64,000 bases of DNA from Cellvibrio zantedeschiae (GTDB lineage Bacteria > Pseudomonadota > Gammaproteobacteria > Pseudomonadales > Cellvibrionaceae), in NCBI RefSeq assembly GCF_014652535.1, contig NZ_BMYZ01000003.1, positions 1 through 64,000 of the forward strand, given 5' to 3'. Of the stretch, positions 1 through 9,818 are shown piece after piece. The stretch's first letter is position 1. Each line of letters starts with the position of its first letter. The translations under genes and the position numbers were made by a program. Under the pieces are notes generated by a model, which was given only the letters and a program-made list of their open reading frames with translations, was not told the origin of the DNA and did not search any database.

Positions 1-42
1 TTTTGCCTCTCGCTTTCGAGTTACCCCTGAAGCGAGGCGCGC

Positions 43-70
43 ATATTACGCTATTTTTTCGATTTGTAAA
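43..70 (-). promoter_or_regulatory. Strong promoter (P2-like) reading out of the left edge
   Basis: On the minus strand a TTTACA -35 box (65-70) and a TAATAT -10 box (43-48) are separated by 16 bases and followed by the GC-rich discriminator GCGCGCC. That discriminator is typical of rRNA and other stringently controlled stable-RNA promoters. The leader beyond it can fold with a 7-bp stem (9-15 with 30-36). No gene for it lies in the window, so an rRNA operon to the left is inference. Confidence 0.6.
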
Positions 71-155
71 CCCTTATTTTCATTCGGTTTTTACAAATTT
101 CGCCGTTCAAGGTTTTTATCCGGAGACTAAAACCGCCTGCTCGGCGAGGGCGCGA

Positions 156-184
156 ACTATAGGCACCCACACATTCCATTGCAA
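156..184 (-). promoter_or_regulatory. Upstream tandem promoter (P1-like), same direction
   Basis: A TTGCAA -35 box (179-184) and a TATAGT -10 box (156-161) have the ideal 17-base spacing. They are again followed by a GC-rich stretch, about 110 bases upstream of the promoter at 43-70. Two tandem strong promoters with GC discriminators is the classical arrangement of an rrn operon. It lies just past the 3' end of pssA. Confidence 0.55.
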
Positions 185-281
185 GCTTTTTTTGAGGAGA
201 TTTTGAAGGGACTTTGTCGCCCCGCTCAACACCTATACAGATGCATCGCAAAGCGACCAATACGCGGAATTTACAAACAGC

Positions 282-1097
282 TTACTCGCCTTTCACGAGC
301 CCCAGCCTTCTCAATACCCAGATTGCTGGAGCGGACAAACCATAAAGAACGGATATCGCCAGCAAGCCTTCTTCACGATAAATAATCAGCAGCGCAAAAG
401 CCATGACGACAAGCGACATGAAACCAAAGGGCACGCGACCGCGAAAATCTACACTCTTGAAGCTGGTATAGCGAAAGTTAGACACCATTGAAAGCCCTAC
501 AAATGCGGTCAAAATGGCCAACCCGGATTTCGCCCAAACAGTTTCTGGCTGGTAGTTAGACACCGTGAGCACGGTAGCCGCAATGATCGCCGCCGCCATG
601 GGGCTAGCAAGACCAATGAAATACTTTTTATCGACCACGCCGATCTGGGTATTGAAACGAGCAAGGCGTAGCGCAGCACATGCCGTATAGATGAAGGCGG
701 CAGCCCAGCCCCAGCGCCCCAAATCCTGCAGCACCCAACTGAACATAACCAAGGCTGGCGCCACCCCAAAGGAAACCATATCGGCCAAGCTGTCGTATTG
801 TTCGCCAAATGCGCTTTGGGTATTGGTCATACGCGCGACGCGACCATCCATCCCATCAAGCAACATCGCCAGAAAAATAGCGACGGCAGCATGGCCAAAA
901 TTCCCATCCATACCCGAAACGATGGCGTAAAAACCACAAAACAAGGCGCCAGTTGTAAATAAATTTGGAAGCAAATAAACACCGCGATGACGAACTTTGC
1001 GCCCGCTTTCGTGCACCTCTTCTACATCATCGAAAACGTCTAATTCTGGATCGTTAACGTCAATGGATTTTTGTTGTTCGGGGTTATTGCTATTCAT
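282..1097 (-). CDS. pssA: CDP-diacylglycerol--serine O-phosphatidyltransferase
   Basis: Integral membrane enzyme that condenses CDP-diacylglycerol with L-serine to make phosphatidylserine, the precursor of phosphatidylethanolamine. The 271-residue protein carries the full CDP-alcohol phosphotransferase signature: DG, two residues, AR, eight residues, G, three residues, D, three residues, D (around residues 90-115). About six to eight hydrophobic segments follow. The N-terminal ~40 residues are acidic and soluble. ATG at 1097 is preferred over an in-frame GTG six bases upstream because GAGGTG sits at a good distance before it. It lies downstream of ilvC on the same strand, the order known from pseudomonads, but a strong terminator separates the two, so pssA probably has its own promoter as well. 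Confidence 0.93.
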   Translation of the reverse strand: MNSNNPEQQKSIDVNDPELDVFDDVEEVHESGRKVRHRGVYLLPNLFTTGALFCGFYAIVSGMDGNFGHAAVAIFLAMLLDGMDGRVARMTNTQSAFGEQYDSLADMVSFGVAPALVMFSWVLQDLGRWGWAAAFIYTACAALRLARFNTQIGVVDKKYFIGLASPMAAAIIAATVLTVSNYQPETVWAKSGLAILTAFVGLSMVSNFRYTSFKSVDFRGRVPFGFMSLVVMAFALLIIYREEGLLAISVLYGLSAPAIWVLRRLGLVKGE

Positions 1098-1171
1098 AAT
1101 CACCTCACCTCAAGAGAGCGGCCATTGTACACACCAAATGACACCTGAACATATTCGATGTTCAAAAACGC

Positions 1172-1208
1172 AAAAGCCCCGCACCAGTTACCCGGTGCGG
1201 GGCTTTTT
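1172..1208 (-). terminator. Rho-independent terminator after ilvC
   Basis: An A-tract, a GC-rich stem (AAAGCCCCGCACC with GGTGCGGGGCTTT), an 8-base loop and a T-tract. The symmetry lets it work in both directions, but the only gene ending here is ilvC (minus). Confidence 0.85.
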
Positions 1209-1225
1209 ACATCAATCAAACCAAA

Positions 1226-2251
<1,026 letters not shown>

Positions 2252-2298
2252 CTAAAGAGAGGGTTATGTCTAATCGACAGGGTTTTAACAAGGCGCGC

Positions 2299-2327
2299 AG
2301 TGTAGAAAAAAACTAATATCACGTAAA
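2299..2327 (-). promoter_or_regulatory. Likely ilvC promoter
   Basis: On the minus strand TTTACG (2322-2327) and TACACT (2299-2304) are 17 bases apart, followed by a GCGCGCC-like discriminator. The -35 box lies inside the inverted repeat 2316-2334, so a regulator bound there would touch RNA polymerase directly. Confidence 0.5.
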
Positions 2328-2364
2328 ATGATATATTTGCATGTTAATGTTGCAGCTTATGCAA
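2316..2364. promoter_or_regulatory. Tandem inverted repeats, probable IlvY operators
   Basis: Two perfect inverted repeats sit between the divergent ilvC and ilvY genes: ATATCA-N7-TGATAT (2316-2334) and TTGCA-N5-TGCAA (2350-2364). The second fits the T-N11-A core typical of LysR-family sites. Two tandem operators between ilvY and ilvC are known in enterobacteria, where inducer-bound IlvY activates ilvC. The assignment here is by position and symmetry. Confidence 0.55.
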
Positions 2365-2382
2365 CGCAGAACGGTCGCCGCC

Positions 2383-3267
2383 ATGGATATCACCAAACTC
2401 AAACTTTTCTGTGCCCTCGCCAGCAGCCTGCACTTTGGCCGCGCTGCTAGCGCCTGCCATGTCAGCCCTTCGACCCTGAGCCGCAATATCAAGCAGCTTG
2501 AAGATGACCTGGGCGTGAGTCTGTTTGAGCGCGATAACCGCTCGGTCGCCCTTACCCATGAAGGCCAAAGCTACCTGCAGTTTGCCAAAGAAGTGTTACA
2601 GCAGTGGGAGACGTATCAGGAATCGCTGCTCGCGCAAGCGGATCAACTGCACGGCCAGCTCAGTATTTATTGCTCGGTGACGGCGAGCTACAGCTTCTTA
2701 TATGACATTCTCACCGAGTTTCGCGTCAAGCACCCAGGCATTGCGATCAAGTTGCACACTGGCGACCCCGCGCAATCCATCGAACGCGTGCTCGCCGGTT
2801 ATGAAGATATCGCGATTGCCGCCAAGCCAGACAAAATGCCCGCCGGGATTAGTTACAAACCTATCACCCGCTCGCCGATGATGTTTATCGCACCGAAAAA
2901 TAATCCCAACTGGCAAGCACCCGCACTCGACACGCCCGATTTTTGGAAAAAAATTCCGATGATTATCTCTGAAGAAGGTTTAGTGCGGGAGCGTTTAGAT
3001 AATTGGTTTGAACAACAAAACATCAAACCTAATATTTACGCCGAAGTAAAAGGCAACGAAGCGATTGTAAGCATGGTGAGTTTGGGATTTGGGGTCGGCG
3101 TGCTGCCAAAAATCGTGGTGGATAACAGCCCACTCGCCGAACGCGTTGAGCCATTTATATTACAGCCAGATTTAGGCCCCTACTCCATGGGAATTTGCGT
3201 GATGGAAAAGCGATTGAAAAGTCCGATTCTAAATGCGTTCTGGGCGCAGCTCACGAGCGAAAAATAA
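2383..3267 (+). CDS. ilvY: LysR-family activator of ilvC
   Basis: DNA-binding regulator that activates ilvC in response to acetolactate or acetohydroxybutyrate. The N-terminal winged helix-turn-helix (about residues 1-60) reads HFGRAASACHVSPSTLSRNI and is IlvY-like, including the FERDNRSVALTHEGQ wing. The rest is a periplasmic-binding-protein-like effector domain, total 294 residues. ATG 2383 was chosen because MDITKLKLFC aligns with the start of known IlvY proteins. In-frame ATGs upstream would place the start inside the operator region. Divergent from ilvC. Confidence 0.9.
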   Translation: MDITKLKLFCALASSLHFGRAASACHVSPSTLSRNIKQLEDDLGVSLFERDNRSVALTHEGQSYLQFAKEVLQQWETYQESLLAQADQLHGQLSIYCSVTASYSFLYDILTEFRVKHPGIAIKLHTGDPAQSIERVLAGYEDIAIAAKPDKMPAGISYKPITRSPMMFIAPKNNPNWQAPALDTPDFWKKIPMIISEEGLVRERLDNWFEQQNIKPNIYAEVKGNEAIVSMVSLGFGVGVLPKIVVDNSPLAERVEPFILQPDLGPYSMGICVMEKRLKSPILNAFWAQLTSEK

Positions 3268-3280
3268 TTCTCGCGAAAAA

Positions 3281-3841
3281 TTAACGAAACGGCCTACTCA
3301 AAAAAGGCGAGCCCGCCAAACCAAATCGCCACGGCAAATCAACTGCTTTTGAAATACCAATACGCGGACCACAGATAACATCAGCCGGTTTTGCTGCAGG
3401 AATTAATTCAAAAGGCGAATCATACAAAGACATGCCGTTAAAGCTATGTTGTATCGCCAATGCTTGCCCCAGCTTACCTGGACCGGAACACAGTAAGTTA
3501 ACCTTATCAACTCCACGTCTTTCCATCATAGTCTGCAAACCTATGATGGGTTCAATCGCGCGAATCAAAACACCCGCACCATGACCTTCTGCTTCGCACA
3601 CAAAATTTAAACACCAATGAATGCCGTAGGAACGATAAACATACGCGCGTGCTGGAGCACCAAACATAGCTATATTACGTGGTGTTTTGCCAACAAATGT
3701 ATGTGATGCCGGTTCGCTCTGGTCGTAGGCTTCTGTCTCGACAATAATTCCACCGACACCATTTACAGTAAAAGTTGCGCCGATCAAATCGCGCGCAACT
3801 TCATGTGATGGACGTAAAAAATTAAGAGCTGTAGATTTCAT
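3281..3841 (-). CDS. 3-methyladenine DNA glycosylase (AAG/MPG family)
   Basis: Base-excision repair enzyme that removes alkylated purines such as 3-methyladenine. The 186 residues match the compact bacterial AAG fold. Visible family blocks are ARDLIGA near the N-terminus, IVETEAY with the catalytic glutamate (about residues 34-40), a RNIAMFG block, YVYRSYGIHWCLN, and LCSGPGKLGQAL followed by a GPRIGIS block. It ends 13 bases from the convergent ilvY stop and appears to be a single-gene unit. Confidence 0.9.
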   Translation of the reverse strand: MKSTALNFLRPSHEVARDLIGATFTVNGVGGIIVETEAYDQSEPASHTFVGKTPRNIAMFGAPARAYVYRSYGIHWCLNFVCEAEGHGAGVLIRAIEPIIGLQTMMERRGVDKVNLLCSGPGKLGQALAIQHSFNGMSLYDSPFELIPAAKPADVICGPRIGISKAVDLPWRFGLAGSPFLSRPFR

Positions 3842-3886
3842 TTAAATAAACTACATATTCAAAAAATATGCATTAAACATTAATTA

Positions 3887-5875
3887 CTAGTGAAGAAACC
3901 CCAAGCCACGCCTGAATGTTTCAAATACTCCCACATAAATTTCTGGATTTTCTACAGGCTTAGTTATTTCGATACCCTGCTTAATATTTTCATTTTCCTT
4001 TACCGTCCCACGAATGAATTCTCTATACCACCCCACCCAATCCGTTTCCCCCTGAAGGTTAGCCTCAGGATAGCCGTGGCACTCAGCACCATGTAAACCA
4101 ATGGTACCAGTAGGGGTAAAATTTCTTAGCACCTGATACTGCTCATAGATATGCAATATCTCATGCAGAATGACTGAATTAGGACGATCATCAGCAAAAG
4201 ACCACAAATCGGATACATAAAAATATCCATTCATTGCCCAAGCTCCTGCACCACCTCCGTTATCAAGGCGTACACCATTTATATCGTACCCTGGATAATG
4301 AAACACAATTATTTGATATTGCGATTTGATGTAATCCAATTTCGCTTTGGTAAGAAATTCGCTACCGTCAAATCCAGATCCCAACGTCGGCATTTCCAGC
4401 GCAACATTTTCAATCGTGGGAATTACATCTACTTGCCACTTTGTTAATCCATATGACAAAGGCTCCACCCATATATCACTTACCATTTGCATGTTTTTAT
4501 TAAATAATGCCAACTCGGAATCACGCAAAATACCCTGTCTTGGCGTATCAGAAACAATAGTTTTTCTAATAGAAACCACAGCTACTTTGTTAACATTCTG
4601 GACACCCAGTGCAGGCGCCTTGGATGCATCAAATTTTACATTAGATGCACCTGCCAATATTTTTTCTTCAACATATCGCGACTTATAATTTAACGGTGCA
4701 TCCGTATACTCACCAATACCAAGCGTCATATTAACCTGAGGAATAAAAAATGATGTTGGAATTTGTTTACCGCTAAAATGGTCATCGATATAGATATTAG
4801 ATTTTTCTGCACCATCGAGTTCTAACAATCGGGCTACCGGCCTACCTGGAGTATTAAGAACCAAACTGGTTTGGTAATAAATTCCCTCATCTACATAAAC
4901 ACCGCATGACTCCGTAACACAATCTCTCAGCAACACCTGTTCACCATTAACCCATAAAGCAACCCAAAATTTGGCCGCCCCTCCCGAATTAGTGGCGTAA
5001 ATTTTTACGGAGTTCGCTCCCCGCCAAAACATGGAGCTTATATCTATTTTTCCTGTTGAAGAATTACCAAAATCAGACCACATCTTTTTCTGGACATCGT
5101 TGACAGTCAAATAGACGAAATCATCTGCAGATCGTATTTCAATTTCCACCTTATCGCTTGTACTTATAACAGATGCCTCAAATGAAATATCATCCAACAA
5201 AACTTCATCTATTGGTTTAGTACTTGATATCTCAAACTTAAATACAAGGTCGTTATATTCGTTATTTAACGCAGTCTTCACATCATCAGGAATATCAAAT
5301 ACGATTTTCTCAAATGCACCAACGTGCAACTTTTCCAGCTCAGTAGTACCAATTTGCTTATCGAATAACGAAAGCGAAGGAATACTGACTAATAACTTAA
5401 TGCTACCCGATTGTGATTGATTTAATTTGACACCAAAACTTACTAGATCACCTATCGCACGCAGAGTATTCAACGGTTTCGATGTCAACGTAGTGGTTTG
5501 GAAATTTTTTATTCCAAGTGAGCTTATCCCTTGAAAAACATCTGTGGATTTATACAAAGTTCCGGTGCTAGCACTCCAACTGCCTGGATCTTCAAATGAC
5601 AACAATAAATAAGGATCGGAGACTAATTTGAACTGTTTAGAAGTGTTAATGTAAACATTCTGAGATCGACTAGAACTAGATGACAACATAGAGCTACTAA
5701 ATGAGCTCTGGCTGGAAGAACTTGATTCCGTAGAGCTTACCGCAGCAGATGAAACCTTGGGAGGAGCTTCAGTGTTAGAACCAGGGCTTGAGCCTGAACC
5801 GCCGCCCCCGCCACACCCCAACAAGCATAAAGAAACGAACAAGAACCATCCCACTTGGTATATTAATTTTATCAT
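3887..5875 (-). CDS. Secreted lipoprotein with polyserine linker and HEXXH motif
   Basis: Function not recognised. The N-terminus is a lipoprotein signal with lipobox LLGC (Cys21), then a glycine run and a serine-rich linker (about residues 40-72) of the kind seen in exported Cellvibrio and Saccharophagus enzymes. Two beta-rich stretches follow (roughly residues 80-235 and 240-350), the first resembling a carbohydrate-binding or jelly-roll module. The C-terminal half contains HEILH at residues 571-575, a zincin-type zinc motif, with further His and Glu residues downstream (LHGAECHGYPE). A cell-surface zinc metallopeptidase is a reasonable inference. Many Asn/Lys codons are AT-rich compared with neighbouring core genes, suggesting an accessory gene. 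Confidence 0.75.
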   Translation of the reverse strand: MIKLIYQVGWFLFVSLCLLGCGGGGGSGSSPGSNTEAPPKVSSAAVSSTESSSSSQSSFSSSMLSSSSSRSQNVYINTSKQFKLVSDPYLLLSFEDPGSWSASTGTLYKSTDVFQGISSLGIKNFQTTTLTSKPLNTLRAIGDLVSFGVKLNQSQSGSIKLLVSIPSLSLFDKQIGTTELEKLHVGAFEKIVFDIPDDVKTALNNEYNDLVFKFEISSTKPIDEVLLDDISFEASVISTSDKVEIEIRSADDFVYLTVNDVQKKMWSDFGNSSTGKIDISSMFWRGANSVKIYATNSGGAAKFWVALWVNGEQVLLRDCVTESCGVYVDEGIYYQTSLVLNTPGRPVARLLELDGAEKSNIYIDDHFSGKQIPTSFFIPQVNMTLGIGEYTDAPLNYKSRYVEEKILAGASNVKFDASKAPALGVQNVNKVAVVSIRKTIVSDTPRQGILRDSELALFNKNMQMVSDIWVEPLSYGLTKWQVDVIPTIENVALEMPTLGSGFDGSEFLTKAKLDYIKSQYQIIVFHYPGYDINGVRLDNGGGAGAWAMNGYFYVSDLWSFADDRPNSVILHEILHIYEQYQVLRNFTPTGTIGLHGAECHGYPEANLQGETDWVGWYREFIRGTVKENENIKQGIEITKPVENPEIYVGVFETFRRGLGFLH

Positions 5876-5949
5876 CCCACCATTTATCCTTTTGAAGTTT
5901 TTGTACTTTTGACATTAACCCGCAGTAAAGCACATTGACCGGCCAAAAC

Positions 5950-6829
5950 TCAATAAGCACCGGTCTCGTCCAGAAAACCTGCATTTATTTTTTTAGCAAG
6001 AACGGAATACAGATCTAATTTCCCAGAAAACTCCACGTGAATATTCCGCAACTCAATCCCCGTACGCGCATCCACCAAACTTAACTCGATATTATTGATG
6101 CCATCCACATCTGTCACACGGCTTTCAATGACCCAAACTGCACCAAATTCATTGGCAAAAATAAGGAAACGGGTTTTGCGGACGCGAATTGATCGCAGCG
6201 GCCGAAAGCAGTTTCACTTGGGCATTTTTGCGCAGCGAATTTAGCAAGGCATCATCCACTGCTTGCGCCAAAGGTTCGATTGAAGGTCGATCAACTACCG
6301 TGGGTAAAACGGCAAGCTTCACCGCCCGGGTTTCCATGGTGTACGAAATACCCCACATCAATGCCATTGCCAATATAATCGCCAATGGCAAACAAATGCT
6401 CATCATTGCCAACCAGCTTTTAGTGGGAGCAGGTGTTAACTGAACCACGGGTTGCTGATCAGCCGAATTGATACCAATACTGCCTGCCGTCGAAGATTTC
6501 AGCGAACGAGGCTCAATACACCAGCGATATCCGCGCTTGGGCAAAGTTTCAATATATTTGGTATCTGAATCCAACTTAGCTAATTGAGTGCGTATATCTG
6601 ATATGGCACGCGTTAAAACATCGTCACTGATTATTTGATTTGGCCAAATTGCATCAAAGAGTTCTGTTCGGCTCACCACCTGATTTTGACGAGCCAACAA
6701 ATAAATCAACAGTTTTAAATTAACCGAACTGAGGCGCTGGGTTTCTCCCAATGAGTTTGCGACCTGCCCTAGCTCAAGATTGAACTCAAGGACGGCACAG
6801 TAAACAGGGTTAGTTAAGTTATTCGTCAT
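5950..6829 (-). pseudogene. CadC/ToxR-like winged-helix membrane regulator, frameshifted
   Basis: The first 226 codons (6829 to 6149) encode an N-terminal OmpR/CadC-type winged-helix DNA-binding domain (about residues 15-105, ending in YIETLPKRGYRW), a polar linker, a transmembrane helix (about residues 140-165) and the start of a periplasmic domain, then stop. In the next frame, from about 6195 to a stop at 5950, the protein continues convincingly: RFLIFANEFGAVWVIESRV, then DARTGIELRN, which fits the usual end of such periplasmic domains. Removing one base near 6190-6196 restores a 292-residue protein. It is either a real inactivating mutation or a sequence error. If translated as is, a truncated membrane-anchored regulator would result. 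Confidence 0.75.
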
Positions 6830-6881
6830 GGATTCAGTTTAACAAACCCCTAACAGCCCCGGTGCATAAATAAAGCCGATG

Positions 6882-7106
6882 TCATTGCAGCTTTTTCGGA
6901 AAAACGATATTGGAAATAAACATTGCCAAAAAGGTGATCACGAACGCACCCGCCGCGATATAGGTGTCCAGCCCAAAGAACTTACCCATAATCATTGAAA
7001 CACACAGGTTAATGCCCGCCCACAACCAACCGCGCTTTTTATCGGCTTCGGCAACCTTAAACATTAAAATAGACGCAAACACCATTGCGTAGATTCCAGC
7101 TCCCAT
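6882..7106 (-). CDS. Small membrane protein of unknown function
   Basis: 74 residues with three hydrophobic segments (about 3-18, 27-43 and 47-68) separated by a basic loop ADKKRGW, and a short basic C-terminus. This resembles small inner-membrane proteins but no family is recognised. GGTGGA precedes the ATG. It lies between the broken winged-helix regulator and a divergent membrane-anchored protein. The composition (Gly, Ala, Ile, Phe) is that of a real membrane protein rather than a chance reading frame. Confidence 0.6.
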   Translation of the reverse strand: MGAGIYAMVFASILMFKVAEADKKRGWLWAGINLCVSMIMGKFFGLDTYIAAGAFVITFLAMFISNIVFPKKLQ

Positions 7107-7254
7107 TATTCCACCCCAGCCAATGATTAGTGTGAGAGAGTATAGCGCTCCACGCCCAACAGATTTCCGCTACAGAGGTTTTACGGAGGTTTTCCTCAGA
7201 TGCTTTTACTAGCTGTATGCCAGAGTTAAAGTGTCATCCACCAAGGAGCCCAAT

Positions 7255-8586
7255 ATGTTCAGCACACGATCACCTCTTCTTAAAATTCTTGTTGGTATTA
7301 TTTTAATTGTCAGTCTTGCACTGGGCATTTTGATTATCCCCAATCTGGCTATTTTCGACGAAGCCCAACTGCCGGAAATTACCGAGCACTTACGTAAACA
7401 AGCTAACCCCAACATAGAGGGCAACGCACTCTATTCCCTGTACGGAATAAACGCAGCAACCAACAAAGATATGGAGACGGTTGGCAAGGCCGTTGTCAAA
7501 AGATTGCAGGAGAAACATGGGAAAGGCCAGTTTGCTCATCTAACAGCTGCGGAGACTCTTGAGCTCTATGGTGACGGCGAATCCCTGGATAAAGAATGGA
7601 GTGACATGTATCCCGCCTCTCAGTGCAATGCACGATTAAAAGCAAATTGCTTTACCGAACTGCTTGCGGAGATTAGTGGAAAGCCCTTCACTCATCCGCG
7701 TTTGCTTGCGCAATTTGAGCGCTATAAACAGATTATTAAAATGCCGCACTTGATTGAAGAAACTCGCTTGATGGATTACAAATCCCCTGTACCTCCCTAC
7801 GGTCAGATGATGCAGCTGGGCAAACTAAACCAGGCCAAAGCTTACGAGCAACAAGGATTAGAGGGCTTGCTTGCAAGCAGTAAAGAAGACATGCGTTTTT
7901 GGAGGATGGCGCTCACCGATAGCCAAATAATGATTGGTCGAATGGTTGCAATAGCAAGCTTGCGCCGAAACCTGTCCGCCATTTCCTATGTCATTAGCAA
8001 AGAAGCCGTGATATCCAGCGACCAAACAAAAGCATTGCAAGCTCTGCTAATACCACTCACCGCCGATGAAACCGATATGGAGAAAGTACTCACTGCAGAA
8101 TTGCGTTTTAGCGCCGAGAATTGGAAAACGGCTCCTAAAGAATTCATTGAAGGATCCTCGGTCATTCTCGCAACCTTGTATCAGCCTACCGCCTCTTCCA
8201 ACTGGTTTTACCGCCAAACGTTAAAGCCCGTATTTGCATTTAACAAAATGTCAGCTTCCGAGTTTTATGAACGCGCACAAGCGGCAACGCAACCATTGGA
8301 GTTCTCACGATTTAACCCATACAACCTGGGTGGAAAAATCAGTCAGTCGCAAAACTGGCAATACGCTCCATATATTGGCCGGAGCCATGACTTAGCGGGG
8401 ATTTATTCGCTGGTTGGATTGCAGTTGGAGTTAAAAACAAATCCGCCACAAAATATAGCTGAAGCAATCAAAACATCGGCTTATAAAAATCCTTACACGA
8501 AAAAGCCATTTGATTACGACGCAACAACAAAAAGCTTAAGCTTCAGATGTTTTGAGGCGAAGGATGAATGCAAGATTTCACTATGA
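7255..8586 (+). CDS. Membrane-anchored protein of unknown function
   Basis: 443 residues. A single N-terminal transmembrane anchor (about residues 10-33) is followed by a largely helical soluble domain, predicted to face the periplasm. I recognise no enzyme motif. The start is ATG 7255, six bases after AAGGAG; the GTG 24 bases upstream lacks such a site. A conserved-looking cysteine pair occurs in the first third (SQCNARLKANC) and another near the C-terminus (FRCFEAKDEC), which could form disulphides and would fit a periplasmic location. The stop overlaps the convergent DUF72 gene by six bases. Confidence 0.75.
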   Translation: MFSTRSPLLKILVGIILIVSLALGILIIPNLAIFDEAQLPEITEHLRKQANPNIEGNALYSLYGINAATNKDMETVGKAVVKRLQEKHGKGQFAHLTAAETLELYGDGESLDKEWSDMYPASQCNARLKANCFTELLAEISGKPFTHPRLLAQFERYKQIIKMPHLIEETRLMDYKSPVPPYGQMMQLGKLNQAKAYEQQGLEGLLASSKEDMRFWRMALTDSQIMIGRMVAIASLRRNLSAISYVISKEAVISSDQTKALQALLIPLTADETDMEKVLTAELRFSAENWKTAPKEFIEGSSVILATLYQPTASSNWFYRQTLKPVFAFNKMSASEFYERAQAATQPLEFSRFNPYNLGGKISQSQNWQYAPYIGRSHDLAGIYSLVGLQLELKTNPPQNIAEAIKTSAYKNPYTKKPFDYDATTKSLSFRCFEAKDECKISL

Positions 8587-9657
8587 ATCTTTACCAACAC
8601 TATAATTGTTTATCGCTTTCGATAATTCCACTACAGACAAGGGAGCGGAACCCTCGGCTTTATTGCTGAGGCTGACATAAACATTCTGGCCGGCACCCGC
8701 TATTTTTGAAATCACTTTTGCAAGCTCTTCTCGCGTTTGCACATCTGGGTCAACTATTTTGTTATAGGGCGAATAAATTTCTGCAGCATCTTCATAACCA
8801 TAAGCGCCATGCACTGGATTCAAGTTCCAACGACACACCAGCGGCCCCGGCCACAACGCACGGAGAATGGGGAGTTGCTCATCAATCGGCGGCATTTTTG
8901 CGTGTAAACCCATGCAATAAGTTGTGCGTGTGTCTCTCAATGCTTGAACAAATTGCGGCGTAAGCCATTCGCGATCACGCACTTCAACCGCGACTACGCC
9001 GTCTGGTGCTCTGTGGCGAAAATCTGGAATTGATTTTAATAAATGATGCAAGCGATTGATCATTTCCGGCATGCGCATCAGCCACATGTTGGGTAGCGGG
9101 CTAATCTGAAACACCAACGCACCAAGCTTGTGACCCAAGCCTTCCAATGCGGGCTCTACAAACATTTGCAAGGCGTCGTCTGCATTGAGGAACCGGTTGT
9201 TAGTCCGCATGCCGCGACCCGATTCATCGCGAACTAACGCATCCGTCACTAAGCTCGGTGCTTTCACCATAAATCGAAAATTATCGTCCACCTGTGAAGC
9301 GTAGGCGCCAAATTGCATAACATTCATTGGCTGGTAAAAACTGCGGTCAACACTCACAGTGCGAAACAAGGGATGCTTATGATATGCCGTGAGACCATAG
9401 CGGGATAATGTGCTTTCTGAATAGTCTCCATCCCACACAATCCCGTTCCATCCTGGACAACTCCATGAGGAAGTACCCAACCGTAAATTTGGAGACAGAG
9501 TTTTCGCTAAGGTAAATAATTCCGGCGGAAATTCCAAAGGCTCGACTAGCGTGCTGGATTTTTTAACCGATTTACTAGAGGCAATTTTCGTAGAGCTATT
9601 TTTATGAGAAGAGCTTTCAGAAGAATCTTCAGGTTCGCCAAAAAGCGTGTCTTGCAT
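8581..9657 (-). CDS. DUF72 (YecE-like) family protein
   Basis: 358 residues. After a serine/lysine-rich N-terminal tail (about 1-45) comes a TIM-barrel-like DUF72 domain with the family blocks LRLGTSSWSCPGW, FRTVSVDRSFYQP, FRFMVKAP, VAVEVRDREWL and a C-terminal VYVSLSNKAEGSAP. The biochemical role of the family is unsettled. Transcribed alone, convergent with the preceding gene with a six-base overlap of stops. Confidence 0.85.
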   Translation of the reverse strand: MQDTLFGEPEDSSESSSHKNSSTKIASSKSVKKSSTLVEPLEFPPELFTLAKTLSPNLRLGTSSWSCPGWNGIVWDGDYSESTLSRYGLTAYHKHPLFRTVSVDRSFYQPMNVMQFGAYASQVDDNFRFMVKAPSLVTDALVRDESGRGMRTNNRFLNADDALQMFVEPALEGLGHKLGALVFQISPLPNMWLMRMPEMINRLHHLLKSIPDFRHRAPDGVVAVEVRDREWLTPQFVQALRDTRTTYCMGLHAKMPPIDEQLPILRALWPGPLVCRWNLNPVHGAYGYEDAAEIYSPYNKIVDPDVQTREELAKVISKIAGAGQNVYVSLSNKAEGSAPLSVVELSKAINNYSVGKDS

Positions 9658-9818
9658 AATTCGGTATTTCTCAGATAGGCTTAAGCATTAGCAAGAATTA
9701 TCACCTATAAAGAGCTGCAAATAAAGTTAGAGCCATCTTCTGCATATAAAGATCATTATTATAAAAATGAGTATTTTCATTGAAGCGCCATCCGTATCCA
9801 CACGCTATAGAAATAACA

